Origin: Shimazuella soli
GTDB lineage: Bacteria; Bacillota; Bacilli; Thermoactinomycetales; Thermoactinomycetaceae
Length of the DNA stretch: 64,000 nt
Direction of reading: 5' to 3'
Assembly (NCBI RefSeq): GCF_022511585.1
Contig: NZ_JAKWBN010000004.1
Span: forward strand, 62,001-126,000
The position numbers and the translations under genes were made by a program. Positions 33,396-42,588 of the stretch are shown piece after piece. Positions within the stretch are counted from its first letter, which is position 1, and the number at the start of each line of letters is the position of its first letter. The notes below the pieces were generated by a model. That model had not been told where the DNA came from and made no database searches. It saw only the letters and a list, made by a program, of their open reading frames with translations.

Positions 33396-34694
33396 ATGAG
33401 AACAGCTTATACAAATGCAATAATACTGACAATGGAAACTGATTTCTCTCCTTTTTTGGGAACGCTTGTTATTGAAAATAATATGATTTTAGGGGTATAT
33501 GAAGGGGAATCATTTCCAATGGACATGGCCGTTGATCATACAGTGGATATGAGTAACAAAGTTATACTTCCTGGATTCATAAATACTCATGGTCATACTG
33601 CAATGAGTTTACTACGCGGCTATGCTGATGACTTACCATTACAAGAATGGCTAGAAGAAAAAATGTGGCCCCTAGAAGCGAAATACAAACGGGAACAAGT
33701 CACTGCTGGTACCGCATTGTCTATTGCGGAAATGATCCGTTCTGGCACCACTTGCTTTTTAGACATGTACGATCATATGGATGCAGTAGCAGAATTGGTA
33801 GAGAAAACAGGAATTCGGGCATCGCTTTGTCGGGGTTGTATTGGGTTTGGTGATGATGCCTTACGAAAAAACAAATTAATCGAAGCTACAAACTTTGCAA
33901 AAAATTGGAATGGGGCAGCAGAAGGACGAATTAGTACCATGATGTCTCCTCATTCTCCCTACACATGCACACCAGACTATATCGCTCGATTTATTGAAAA
34001 GGCATTAGAAATTGGTGTACCTATCCATACTCATATGTCCGAAACAGCAAGGGAAGTAGCTCAAAATGTTGAAGAATATGGAAAAAGGCCAGTGGAGCAT
34101 TTGGATTCCCTTGGCTTTTTCGATCTGCCTTCATTGGTTGCACATGCAGTCCATCTTACTGAAGGAGAAATTGATTTACTTGCTTCCAAAAATGTCAAGG
34201 TTTCTCATAATCCAGGAAGTAATCTAAAATTAGGAAGTGGTATCGCACCTATTACAAAGATGATAGACGCAGGTATACGACCTTCACTTGGAACGGATAG
34301 TTCAGCTAGCAACAACAATTTAGATTTATTGGAAGAAATCCAATTGGCAGCCCTTATCCATAAAGGTGTCAACCAAAACCCACTTGCTGTCCCAGCCAAA
34401 ACAGCTCTACTAATGGGGACAGCATATGGAGCTGAAGCGTTATTTTTAGATGAAATTACCGGAACCTTAAGTAAAGGAAAAAAAGCAGATTTTATCACGA
34501 TAGATATAACTGGTACCCATATGCAACCTGCTCATGACATTGTATCTCATATTGTATATGCGTCTTCTCGCAGTGACATCGTAGATGTATTTGTAGATGG
34601 TAAAGCATTGATGAGAAATAGAGAGTTAACCACAATAGATGAAGAAAAAGTAAGTGCAGAAGCAAATCAATCTTTTTTTGATCTTATAAGATGA
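33396..34694 (+). CDS. mtaD: 5-methylthioadenosine/S-adenosylhomocysteine deaminase
   Basis: The 432-residue amidohydrolase deaminates MTA or SAH (or related adenosines) with a metal ion. The HxH is in INTHGHTAMSLLRGYADDLP (about residues 65-84), further metal-site residues lie in HTHMSET and VAHAVHL, and the catalytic Asp in LGTDSSASNN. The length fits. GGAGG lies before ATG 33396. Exact substrate preference cannot be read from sequence. Confidence 0.85.
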   Translation: MRTAYTNAIILTMETDFSPFLGTLVIENNMILGVYEGESFPMDMAVDHTVDMSNKVILPGFINTHGHTAMSLLRGYADDLPLQEWLEEKMWPLEAKYKREQVTAGTALSIAEMIRSGTTCFLDMYDHMDAVAELVEKTGIRASLCRGCIGFGDDALRKNKLIEATNFAKNWNGAAEGRISTMMSPHSPYTCTPDYIARFIEKALEIGVPIHTHMSETAREVAQNVEEYGKRPVEHLDSLGFFDLPSLVAHAVHLTEGEIDLLASKNVKVSHNPGSNLKLGSGIAPITKMIDAGIRPSLGTDSSASNNNLDLLEEIQLAALIHKGVNQNPLAVPAKTALLMGTAYGAEALFLDEITGTLSKGKKADFITIDITGTHMQPAHDIVSHIVYASSRSDIVDVFVDGKALMRNRELTTIDEEKVSAEANQSFFDLIR

Positions 34695-34809
34695 ACCATC
34701 TGCAAAAATTTACTTCTCGATTTAAATAGTTCTTCCAAGAAATAAATAGACTACGTCATCTAATTCCAAAACCAAATTAAAAAGAGCTCCAATGAATCCT
34801 CAGCCATTC

Positions 34810-34846
34810 GGGGTCACCGTACCCAAAGAAAAAAATACACGTTAAG
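34810..34846 (+). mobile_element. Tn3-family terminal repeat (outer, left)
   Basis: This 37-base stretch begins GGGGTC and ends CACGTTAAG, the two conserved ends of the Tn3 terminal repeat. About 25 bases further, a hairpin (34870-34903) resembles a transposase terminator. A diverged direct copy of 34841-34910 is at 47012-47080, so two Tn3 ends of the same type flank the region. Confidence 0.65.
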
Positions 34847-34869
34847 ACATATTTTAGACACAATTAAAC

Positions 34870-34903
34870 CGACTACCTACACGTTAAGGTAAATAGTCGG
34901 TTG
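34870..34903 (-). terminator. Hairpin next to Tn3 end
   Basis: ACCGACTA and TAGTCGGT pair across about 15 bases. The same hairpin occurs beside the Tn3 end near 47040. Confidence 0.5.
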
Positions 34904-34943
34904 TTTGCATTAATCGCTTATTATTGCCCAAGTAAAGGGGATA

Positions 34944-34987
34944 GGGGTATGGCAATCAAAAGCGAAATATGGGGCCATATGCAAATA
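34944..34987 (+). mobile_element. Tn3-type end, left of a 9.5-kb inverted pair
   Basis: A 44-base sequence starting GGGGTATGGCAA is repeated in inverted orientation at 44442-44485 with two mismatches. A transposase stop codon lies about 50 bases inside the left copy, as in Tn3 elements. No matching 5-base target duplication is seen (GGATA left, AAACT right). Confidence 0.65.
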
Positions 34988-35039
34988 TTCCCCAATTCAA
35001 AAGGGTATTAAGAGAATACTGCGTCTTAATACCTTTGCG

Positions 35040-35530
35040 TTAATTAGCCACTTGATAAATTGGCATGTCAAATTGTAAATCAGGTGGTTGTCGATCACGA
35101 TCAAGTCCATACTTGCCAAAACGATTCACATGAGCTGTAATGTATGGGCTTATCTCACTTAATAGTTCCTCATTTAATTCGTTACCTTCTTGATGATATT
35201 CATGTAAAATTCGTGTTAATGCAAATACGTTGTAAAAGATGAGACAATTAGCTACTAAGTGATTAAACTTAATGACTTTTCTTTGATTTTCTCGATTATT
35301 TTCAGCAATCGTTCCTTCTCCACCAAAAAACAACCATTTTATAAAACTATTAAATGATTCGCTTTTATTCGTAGCTACTTGTATCGTACTTCTCAATTCT
35401 TCATTTGCTATGTACTTTAGCAAGAACATGGTATGGTACGATGACTCGTCCTAATTCACGGAATGCTTGATATAATTTATTTTTCTTGCTATAGGTTCCT
35501 AGCTTATTCAAAATGGTGGAGGGAGTGATT
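35040..35530 (-). pseudogene. Tn3 transposase C-terminal fragment
   Basis: The last part is open for 129 codons (35429-35040) and reads like the end of Tn3-family TnpA: ATNKSESFNSFIKWLFFGGEG, NHLVANCLIFYNV, ISPYITAHVNRFGKYGLD. Upstream, another frame continues the protein (TPSTILNKLGTYSKKNKLYQ) after a frameshift near 35427. The coding match stops exactly where the miniature element begins at 35532, so that insertion, with later deletion, probably truncated it. Confidence 0.8.
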
Positions 35531-35531
35531 T

Positions 35532-36230
35532 TTGGGGTTTAGGGAGCAGTGGAACAGAAAACCGGAATAAGCGTTACTGGCAATAAAAGAGGAACAACGA
35601 TAGGTAAATCACTGTTCTAGGGGTAGTAAGACGGTTGGTATTCTAATCCGTCAGATAAATTCTTCCATATCTTATTAGGTATAGGTCTTTTCTACATTTA
35701 GACAATCGGATCAGGGTTGGTTGGTCGTGTCTTTTTTGCGGAAGTAGGCGATGCCTTGCCGTTATAGCCTATCAGATACATTTTTTGATGACGAGGGATA
35801 TCAGAGACGAATCCTTACGCAGTTAAACCGTGGAGAGACTCGTAACGGCTTGGCACGTGCGGTTTGTTATGGGAAACGGGGTGTACTTTATCAAAAATAT
35901 CGAGAAGGACAAGAGGATCAAGTGGGAGCCCTGGGATTGGTGATAAATGCGATTGTCGTTTGGAACACTCGCTACATGGAGGCAGCATTGACTCTTATTT
36001 CCGAAATGGGTGAACAGATCGAAGAGCCAGACGTCCAACGCCTCTCTCCTCTCGGTCATGAACATATTAATATCGTGGGCAGATACTCTTTTACTTTGCC
36101 TGATGAGGTTGCGAATGGGAAACTACGTAGTCTGATTCATGATTAGAACAGTGATTTTACCTATCACTGTTCCTTTTTTACTGCCAGTAACGCTTATTCC
36201 GGTTTTTTGTTCCACTGCTCCCTAAACCTC
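35532..36230. mobile_element. Miniature Tn3-type element
   Basis: This 699-bp element is bounded by 38-base terminal repeats, GGGGTTTAGGGAGCAGTGGA... at 35532-35569 and its inverted copy at 36193-36230. The inverted similarity runs inward to about 88 bases on each side. Inside lies only the last 131 codons of a Tn3 transposase, so it could move only in trans. It sits in the remains of another Tn3 transposase gene. Flanking pentamers are TTTTT and TTTAG, so no clear target duplication remains. Confidence 0.75.
35751..36146 (+). pseudogene. Tn3 transposase C terminus inside miniature element
   Basis: The 131-residue frame reads like the end of a Tn3-family transposase: ILTQLNRGETRNGLARAV, KYREGQEDQVGALGLVINAI, RLSPLGHEHINIVGRYSF. 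The N-terminal ~850 residues are absent. It ends 46 bases from the right terminal repeat. It belongs to a different Tn3 subgroup from the fragment at 35040 and the full transposase at 37222. Confidence 0.8.
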
Positions 36231-36250
36231 TTTAGTGTGTGTTTCCTTTT

Positions 36251-36303
36251 AGGCCTAGAACCAGCATCCGTGTCATAAAGCGCAATTTGACCAAATAATG
36301 GAA
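36251..36303 (-). repeat. 53-bp inverted repeat, left copy
   Basis: Identical, in inverted orientation, to 44261-44313. Related diverged copies are at 56351-56383 and 60931-60988. The element it belongs to is unknown. Confidence 0.85.
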
Positions 36304-36339
36304 ATGGAACCGACCCATACTTTGTGTATAGCAAGAAAT

Positions 36340-36400
36340 GGTCCGGCGATTGGGTGAGTTGCGCAGTAAGATACAGCGCGATTCATCCAACCGCCGGACC
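36340..36400. other. Strong GC-rich hairpin
   Basis: GGTCCGGC (36340-36347) pairs with GCCGGACC (36393-36400). The stem extends to the TTGG/CCAA pairs with small mismatches, and an inner GCGC/GCGC stem is possible. No T-run and no reading frame. TAGAACCAGCA follows directly and also occurs in the 53-bp repeat just upstream. Confidence 0.6.
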
Positions 36401-36546
36401 TAGAACCAGCAACGGCTTAAAGAGATTTTCTCATGGAGTTAATGATTATCATAAGTAGTTTGTTATTATATTTTTCAAACCATTTCTATAGCGTTTGATA
36501 TAAACTAAATATGAATTCCCTGTCCGTGTTCACTTTAGGAGAAGAA

Positions 36547-37098
36547 ATGCGTAGCCTGCGAGATTCCCTTCCCACTTCCATGGAGCACCCTACCTGTCCT
36601 ATCAAGGTCATCCAGTACCAGCAGGACCACATCGAGGATCTGCGGCAACTGGAAACGGACTCCACCAAACCGCTCCAATGGTTTGGTGTTGAAACGGTAG
36701 AGAAGCTAGTGCGGCCAAGCGACGATGTAATCCTATATACCATCTTGGTAGAGGACAAAGTTGCGGGAATCATCTATCTGGAGCCTCGATCCACTAAGAT
36801 CTCGGACGTAGGCTACCTCTTGATGGAGGACTACCGAAAAAAGGGCGTGATTCAGTTGGTGCTAGTCACTGTCCTCGATCAACTTTTCGGGCAGCTTCTC
36901 CCAAACGGTGGGCTGGAGCAAGTTTGGGCCTTCGTGAATCGTAAAAACGACCAATCGTTGAGGTTTCACGAAAAGATTGGGATGCAAGAACTCCCGTCAC
37001 AAGATATCAGTAGGATCTTCGCGTTCTCCCAAGATGGGTGGCGAAAGGCCGCTCCAAAGGTGGCGAAAAGTGGAATCAGCAGGTTCCGGAAAGGATAG
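36547..37098 (+). CDS. GC-rich GNAT-like acetyltransferase
   Basis: The 183-residue product resembles GNAT acetyltransferases. VAGIIYLEPRS is the central strand region, VGYLLMEDYRKKGVIQLVLV takes the place of acetyl-CoA motif A (with an RKKG loop instead of the classic RxxG(x)G), and AFVNRKNDQSLRFHEKIGM is the typical late motif. The last 30 residues are basic. ATG 36547 follows AGGAG; a 12-residue longer start at 36511 lacks a ribosome site. Base composition is GC-rich, unlike the flanking transposon DNA. It lies between the 53-bp repeat and the transposase, possibly as passenger cargo. Confidence 0.65.
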   Translation: MRSLRDSLPTSMEHPTCPIKVIQYQQDHIEDLRQLETDSTKPLQWFGVETVEKLVRPSDDVILYTILVEDKVAGIIYLEPRSTKISDVGYLLMEDYRKKGVIQLVLVTVLDQLFGQLLPNGGLEQVWAFVNRKNDQSLRFHEKIGMQELPSQDISRIFAFSQDGWRKAAPKVAKSGISRFRKG

Positions 37099-37107
37099 GA
37101 AGTTCAA

Positions 37108-37148
37108 CCAGTCGCGTTTTCGCACATGATGTGTGCGTGTGCGACTGG
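37108..37148 (+). terminator. Hairpin after GC-rich GNAT gene
   Basis: CCAGTCGC (37108-37115) pairs with GCGACTGG (37141-37148), with an inner CGCAC/GTGCG stem, followed by ACTCCTTTTATT. Confidence 0.7.
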
Positions 37149-37221
37149 ACTCCTTTTATTGAATTTCAAAATGCAATTAATTACCAAAATGTCCTGTCAA
37201 TTGAATGTGGATGCATACCCT

Positions 37222-40173
37222 TTATAGAGCCATTCGTTGATCCAGATCCATGCGAAATTCACCGTACGGATTGATATGGTTATAAATAAGAGGAGTAAGG
37301 GCTCGATAGTCTTCTGCAGCCATCTGATCCAGCCATTCTTTTTCTTGCAGGACATGTTGGATTTTGAGCGTATTGATATAGACCAAGCAATTTTGCAGTA
37401 AATGAAGGCTGAGGATGGCAATTTCCTGTTCCTGAGGTTGATTTTTTTGGATTTCTCCCCCTTTTCCATAAAAGATAAAGTCACCACCGGAATGCCAGTT
37501 TTCCACGACATTTAGTCCAGCATGGACTTCGATTCGCACTTCTTCCACATGGAGGTATTCACATAAAAAGATGGTTTTTATCGCTTTCCCTAACTCCTGT
37601 AAGGCTTTATAGGTAGGATGAGAGCTGTTTTTCGAAAATTGCTTTAAGATGGCCTCTGTGTCTGCTACGTTTAATCGTAAGGCAGTTGCATATTTCACCA
37701 TTTCATCATACTGTCTGCGAATTAAATCCCAGTCAATGGGTTTTTGTACAAGAACGGGTTGTAAATGAGGATAAGGGACTCCAGTCTTAGGCCGGTACAG
37801 TTTCTGGGAATGAATGTTTTTTAGTCGTGGCATGAGTTTAAAACCAAGCAGATAGCAAAAAGCAAAACCCACTTCACTCTGCCCATGAGTATCGACAAAG
37901 TTTCGATCGACTTCTTTGTTGGTATTGTGATTCAGCAATCCATGAAGCATTGCGGCGACTTCAGAAGAATTGGGTGTATTAACAGACGAATGAATGCACA
38001 TGGACTTTTCCTCCACATGCCAATAGACAGAGATTCCTGGTCCCCGTTGACGTGGGTTCCATTGGGTTCTTAGATTTTGATCATATGCTGCCACTCTTGT
38101 AGAATCGGATGCACAAGAGGTTGTTCCTCTCCCCCAAATCTCTTCTCGTCGATCCGCTAAAATGGCATTTACTAGGTGTTCATTCGCTGCCTTTACGTTA
38201 TCTTTGTAGATATATTTTCGTTTGATGTATAGCAAGTCTTTATAGGTCACATCTGGATTGCCAGAGGAAACCCGTTTCAAGCCTGTGTTTGTTCCTAATC
38301 CGAAAAGACAAAGAAGTAACCGTTTTTGAATGGTTTTTCGATCCAACCGCTCATAAGTAGCTAACGTTTGAAAGAGATCCGTAAAACCGACCCGTAAATC
38401 CGCTTCTTTCAAAATATCCGTCAGATTGGTCATCCACCAACGATTGGCAATCTCCTGTTTGAGATAAGCTAATCGCTTGGGTTCAGGTTGTACGTCACTA
38501 TCTGCAACGGAGATCCACCCACCCCTGTATTCCGAAATGGATACCTTTTCGTTTTTAGGAAGTCCTTGATCGAGCATGGTGAGCTTCTCATGCATCTCCT
38601 CTTGTAATTCGGTGATCTTTTCTTCTACGTTCAAAGGAAGTTTTAATACAGCATAATGTTCTTCCCGTCGTTTCGCAAAGTCAGAGGGAAGGTGATGGTC
38701 TGGATTTCGGTAACGATCTGCACCTGTTACCCAAATTTCGCGACATTTTAATTTATCTTTTAAAGCATGAAGTACACAAATTTCATAGTTCATCCGATTG
38801 ATTTTCTCATTCCCTTTGGAATCGGTATCCATGACGTGCTCTCTCCATTTCACAGGGATGATATCTTTCCCAGTCGGAACATCCTCATCGAGAGCATAAT
38901 TAACGGAAGCAGAACCTGCATAGTTGCGAATCAACTGAATGGCTTCAATCAGAGGCTGATGATGTTGATTATTCGATCGAAAATCCAAGGTTTTTAGCAA
39001 TTCTGTCACTGCTGATCGATATGAACTACTATAGGAGCTTCGTATTTTCCAATATACTTTTTCTTGATAAATCGACTTCTTATATTTCAATTCGGTAATG
39101 ATGCTTTCTAAGGTGCCTGTGTCCACTACAGAAAATAGGGTATCTTTTATAATTCCATCTGGATTTTGTAAAGCCGCTTCTAATAAGGAAATCAGAATGT
39201 CATTTTTGCTATGTACTTTCTTCACTTCCAGAATCAGTTCTTTATTGACCTTTTTCTCCGCACGGGCATCAATCTTATGGATCAGCGTGATTAAAAGTTC
39301 GATGAGACTGTCCGTGATCTCCTTGATGCGAGACCAAAAGAGGGCAACTAGTAGTGTATACCGAACTGGTGATTGATGTCTACGCAGCTCTCTTTTTTCT
39401 TCGGAAACAGCACGTAATCGATACCTATTTACTATTTTGGGTGGGACGGAGTGGAATAGATCCTCTGGAAGCTCCAGCATATGTAGTGTTTTCCACTTTT
39501 TTATCTCCAGAAATAACGTATCTTTGCTTACTCGACCTGGTCCGAGTGTAATCTTGCGAAAAGTAATTTTGTTTTTATCCTCTTTTTCATCCCCTGTCTC
39601 TTCGTTCTCCATGTCCACCCAAGATTCCATCAGGGCATCCATACGTGAGAGGCAAGTAGAAGAAAGCTTTTGATAGGTATCTTGGTAAAATTGCTGTTCT
39701 CGATTCCAAAGGGCAGATTTGACCATTCGCTCGACCCGGTCATTGGTAGGAGGTTCTATTTTTCTACGCCTATATTCAGCATAGAAAGCTTCTTTTAAAG
39801 GTTCAAACTCCTCGGCATAGTCCCAAACTTTCTCCTGCAACCAATGTGTGACCTCTTTCTCATCTTGCAGTGTCCCTTCACGAAATCCATATAATTTCCG
39901 AATCTCTCTCCGATGATTCGTCAAGGTTCTGGAACTCCAAGAATAGTGATCAAACATTTCGGAAGGAACTTTCAGTTGCTTGGCGATAAAATCAATCATT
40001 GCTTTTGGAATATCGCTCGATTTAGCTGGAAATCTGGCTTCATGCTGAAAAAACTTCATCAGAACAGCAAAGCCAAGTCTTGAATTGGAATATTTGTTTT
40101 CTACCAACTGTCTCTCAGGCTCTATTAAAGTGAAATTCTCGATCAGTTCATCTAATTCCCATTGTCTTTTCAT
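37222..40173 (-). CDS. tnpA: Tn3-family transposase TnpA, intact
   Basis: The 983-residue length is typical of Tn3 transposases, which carry out replicative transposition. The N terminus (DUF4158-type DNA-binding region) starts at once after ATG 40173. The catalytic acids are visible at about D690 in CASDSTRV, D761 in FVDTHGQSE and E907 in YGKGGEIQKN. No frameshift or stop interrupts it. No clear Tn3 terminal repeat lies just beyond its stop codon, so its own left end may be lost or be one of the mismatched ends nearby. It follows the resolvase gene on the same strand after a 50-base gap. Confidence 0.92.
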   Translation of the reverse strand: MKRQWELDELIENFTLIEPERQLVENKYSNSRLGFAVLMKFFQHEARFPAKSSDIPKAMIDFIAKQLKVPSEMFDHYSWSSRTLTNHRREIRKLYGFREGTLQDEKEVTHWLQEKVWDYAEEFEPLKEAFYAEYRRRKIEPPTNDRVERMVKSALWNREQQFYQDTYQKLSSTCLSRMDALMESWVDMENEETGDEKEDKNKITFRKITLGPGRVSKDTLFLEIKKWKTLHMLELPEDLFHSVPPKIVNRYRLRAVSEEKRELRRHQSPVRYTLLVALFWSRIKEITDSLIELLITLIHKIDARAEKKVNKELILEVKKVHSKNDILISLLEAALQNPDGIIKDTLFSVVDTGTLESIITELKYKKSIYQEKVYWKIRSSYSSSYRSAVTELLKTLDFRSNNQHHQPLIEAIQLIRNYAGSASVNYALDEDVPTGKDIIPVKWREHVMDTDSKGNEKINRMNYEICVLHALKDKLKCREIWVTGADRYRNPDHHLPSDFAKRREEHYAVLKLPLNVEEKITELQEEMHEKLTMLDQGLPKNEKVSISEYRGGWISVADSDVQPEPKRLAYLKQEIANRWWMTNLTDILKEADLRVGFTDLFQTLATYERLDRKTIQKRLLLCLFGLGTNTGLKRVSSGNPDVTYKDLLYIKRKYIYKDNVKAANEHLVNAILADRREEIWGRGTTSCASDSTRVAAYDQNLRTQWNPRQRGPGISVYWHVEEKSMCIHSSVNTPNSSEVAAMLHGLLNHNTNKEVDRNFVDTHGQSEVGFAFCYLLGFKLMPRLKNIHSQKLYRPKTGVPYPHLQPVLVQKPIDWDLIRRQYDEMVKYATALRLNVADTEAILKQFSKNSSHPTYKALQELGKAIKTIFLCEYLHVEEVRIEVHAGLNVVENWHSGGDFIFYGKGGEIQKNQPQEQEIAILSLHLLQNCLVYINTLKIQHVLQEKEWLDQMAAEDYRALTPLIYNHINPYGEFRMDLDQRMAL

Positions 40174-40223
40174 GATGTATCCTCTCAGAAGAAATTACGG
40201 CCTATCTACATTTGTTATCTTTG

Positions 40224-40799
40224 TTACTCTGGAATAACCTCTTGTTCATCTTTGACTCTACGGTATAGTGTCATCCTTGAAATTCCTGCTTTTTCAGCTG
40301 CTTCAGTGATCGTAGATCCTTGATCAACCAGATATAAAGCGTATTTAATTTTTTCTGGATCGACAGGAGGTCTACCCGGATTCTTCCCTCTTTGTCTAGC
40401 AGCGATAATTCCTTCTTTGGTTCGCTCTGCGATCAAGTCACGTTCAAATTGGGCCATTCCAGCGAAGAGAGTAAAGAGCATTTTTCCATGAGCCGAGGTG
40501 GTATCTAGCCAAGATTCTTTTAAACTTTTGAGATTCGCTCCTTTGTTTGCAATCAGTTCCGCAATTTCTAACAAATCTTTCGTCGAACGAGAGAGGCGGG
40601 TGAGATCCGTAACAATGACGGTATCTCCAGAACGAAGAAACTCTAAAAGCCGTTCTAGTTCAGGTCGATCCCGCTTTGTGCCTGTCACCTTCTCGAAAAA
40701 AATACGTTCGCAGCCTACTTCTCTTAATTGTTGCTCTTGCCGATTCAAATGTTGATCCATGGTGGAAACTCGCATATAACCAAACTTGATGAAACTCAA
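40224..40799 (-). CDS. tnpR: Tn3 resolvase (serine recombinase)
   Basis: The 191-residue protein resolves transposition cointegrates at a res site. The nucleophile Ser is in GYMRVSTMDQ near residue 12, VTDLTRLSRSTKDL and GKMLFTLFAGMAQFERDL complete the catalytic domain, and the C-terminal helix-turn-helix is ITEAAEKAGISRMTLYRRVK. It forms an operon with tnpA. Confidence 0.92.
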   Translation of the reverse strand: MSFIKFGYMRVSTMDQHLNRQEQQLREVGCERIFFEKVTGTKRDRPELERLLEFLRSGDTVIVTDLTRLSRSTKDLLEIAELIANKGANLKSLKESWLDTTSAHGKMLFTLFAGMAQFERDLIAERTKEGIIAARQRGKNPGRPPVDPEKIKYALYLVDQGSTITEAAEKAGISRMTLYRRVKDEQEVIPE

Positions 40800-40849
40800 A
40801 AAAATCCCTCCTGATCATGGAAACGATGTTCCAATTGTACCAAAAAGGA

Positions 40850-40905
40850 GATTTAGGAAGTATAGTGACAAAACAATATTGTTATATATTTTTGTGACAA
40901 TCATT
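40850..40905. other. Probable res recombination site
   Basis: About 50-100 bases before tnpR is an AT-rich stretch with two GTGACAA elements 32 bases apart around AATATT and TATATA. Res sites lie in this position in Tn3 elements with this gene order. Subsite boundaries cannot be assigned by eye. Confidence 0.4.
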
Positions 40906-41029
40906 TTACGGGTTTGAAGGTTTGGTTAGGACTCGTGCAACACAATAACTAAACCGACCCTTTTTGTTACTCCCTTTACACAACAAAACCACCCTTTCAG
41001 GTGGCTAATTTTTAATCAAAGAATCTAAG

Positions 41030-41542
41030 TTATTTATTGGGATGTACAAAAACAGTCAGTATCTTTTCTGTTGTTTTATATCCATCAAATAGGAAACTTA
41101 ATTTATATTTCCCGCTTTGGTAAATCACATAACGCCGTCCGTCTTTTTTCTCATCAGAAGCAGGAGTCCCTGCTGTTTTTATTACTTCTTCATACGTGAC
41201 TTCTTTCAGTCTTTTATCAGCGGAATTAACCCAAGTTACGATACCTTTATGTAAACCAAATTCCGTTTGCTTTTTAGCCGCATAAGATAGAAATGTATCA
41301 TTGGAGCTTGTTGGTTTTCCCCATTTTTTTACAATATCTGCTTCTTGTGAACCAATTCCAAATTCTTCGCTGCTGATCGTTCTTCCTTTTGCAGCTAAAT
41401 CTAATACTTGTTTGATTAGTTTCTGATGACCAACATCCTTACTACTTGCATCTGCATTTTGTTGTGCAGATGAGATACACCCAGTCAACACCACTATAAA
41501 AGCGAAAGCAACTACTAATTTCATCCACAAAAACTTTTTCAT
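41030..41542 (-). CDS. DUF4309 lipoprotein, YjgB-like
   Basis: The 170-residue product has a lipoprotein signal with lipobox LTGC at residues 19-22. The rest contains two short related units (SEEFGIGSQEADIVKKWGKP and a later one around TYEEVIKTAGTP) as in the DUF4309 family, B. subtilis YjgB being a member. It is an extracytoplasmic, membrane-tethered protein of unknown function. It lies between tnpR and an ECF sigma gene within the 8-kb inverted-repeat segment. Confidence 0.7.
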   Translation of the reverse strand: MKKFLWMKLVVAFAFIVVLTGCISSAQQNADASSKDVGHQKLIKQVLDLAAKGRTISSEEFGIGSQEADIVKKWGKPTSSNDTFLSYAAKKQTEFGLHKGIVTWVNSADKRLKEVTYEEVIKTAGTPASDEKKDGRRYVIYQSGKYKLSFLFDGYKTTEKILTVFVHPNK

Positions 41543-42078
41543 CTGACATCCCTCTTTTGTTTTTTTATTGATACATGTATTAGATGATTGGAAGGTAAAA
41601 ATAGTTTGATAAAAAGAAGGAATATTATGTCCAATTTATGGACATTCATTAGTTTTTACAAAATGTTGGCGGTACAAGATGATTTTATCCCCTGATCCTT
41701 TCATATCCGATAAGGTCTATTCCGGTTTTCTGTTCCACTGATCCCTAATGAACAATTTTGGGAGATATGCAAAAAACCTAAATTTATGAAAATTCGATAT
41801 TCCGCCTTTTCGAGGCGTTGGGAAAAAACACCCTAAATCCGCTTTTTTCTGTCGGAATCCCAATTTGCCCAACAATTGGAAATATCCTGCTGGATCGAGA
41901 TGAGATGATTCGATCCATTTTGAAATTTGCCATAATTAATTTTGTTTGACCCAAACTTTTCTTGGTTTTGATCGATCTAATAGGTAGATCTTCCAAGTTA
42001 AAGCAGTTTCACTGGCATCATATAAGCAATTATCTCTTGGTGATGATTTTTAACTTCTGTGGAAATGGATGTGAAGTG
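41543..42078. mobile_element. Gap with relic of the miniature Tn3 end
   Basis: This 536-base gap separates the lipoprotein and sigma-factor genes. TCCGGTTTTCTGTTCCACTG at 41719-41738, followed by ATCCCTAA, is a diverged copy of the right end of the 35532-36230 element, with its outer tip to the right. The remainder is AT-rich and holds no convincing gene. Confidence 0.55.
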
Positions 42079-42585
42079 ATGGAAATGGAGCAACTTATAC
42101 GCAAGGCACAGAAAGGAGATTGGGAGAGTTTTTCGCAGGTTGTTTTTTCAGCCAAAGATCAAGCTTATCGGATTGCATACTGTTACCTCTACAATGAGAA
42201 TGACAGCATGGATGCGGTTTGTGATGCGATGGAGAAAGCTTACCGAAAAATTAAATCTCTTCGAGAACCTCAATTTTTTTCTACTTGGTTTATTCGAATC
42301 GTGATAAACGAGTGTAAAACGCAGCTGAAAAAGAAGAAAAATGCCCGTTTTCATACGGAGGTACAAGCAGTTATCGGGCAAAATCCAGAGGAAATAGTAG
42401 ACCTTAAGTTGGCTTTACAGAGTTTATCTCCAAGCGAACGGGTAATTGTTCAAATGAAATTTTTTCTTGGTTATACCTTTCAAGAAATAGCAGAAGCAAT
42501 CGAAATACCAGAAGGAACGGTAAAAACGAAATTATACCAAACATTGAAATTACTAAAATCCAAGTTAGCGTTACAGGAGGTTTAA
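42079..42585 (+). CDS. ECF-type RNA polymerase sigma factor
   Basis: The 168-residue protein has region 2 (about 10-75, ending FSTWFIRIVINECKT) and region 4 (about 110-165, SPSERVIVQMKFFLGYTFQE then the recognition helix IPEGTVKTKLYQTLKLLK). ATG 42079 follows GGATGTGAAG; the frame is open 39 codons further upstream without family similarity. It is four bases from the DUF4179 gene, its likely antagonist, as in SigV/RsiV-type pairs. Confidence 0.88.
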   Translation: MEMEQLIRKAQKGDWESFSQVVFSAKDQAYRIAYCYLYNENDSMDAVCDAMEKAYRKIKSLREPQFFSTWFIRIVINECKTQLKKKKNARFHTEVQAVIGQNPEEIVDLKLALQSLSPSERVIVQMKFFLGYTFQEIAEAIEIPEGTVKTKLYQTLKLLKSKLALQEV

Positions 42586-42588
42586 AGG

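Noticed and set aside
36340-36400. Integron attC site
   Set aside because: No integrase gene of the IntI type or cassette array is nearby, and the R box consensus is not visible.
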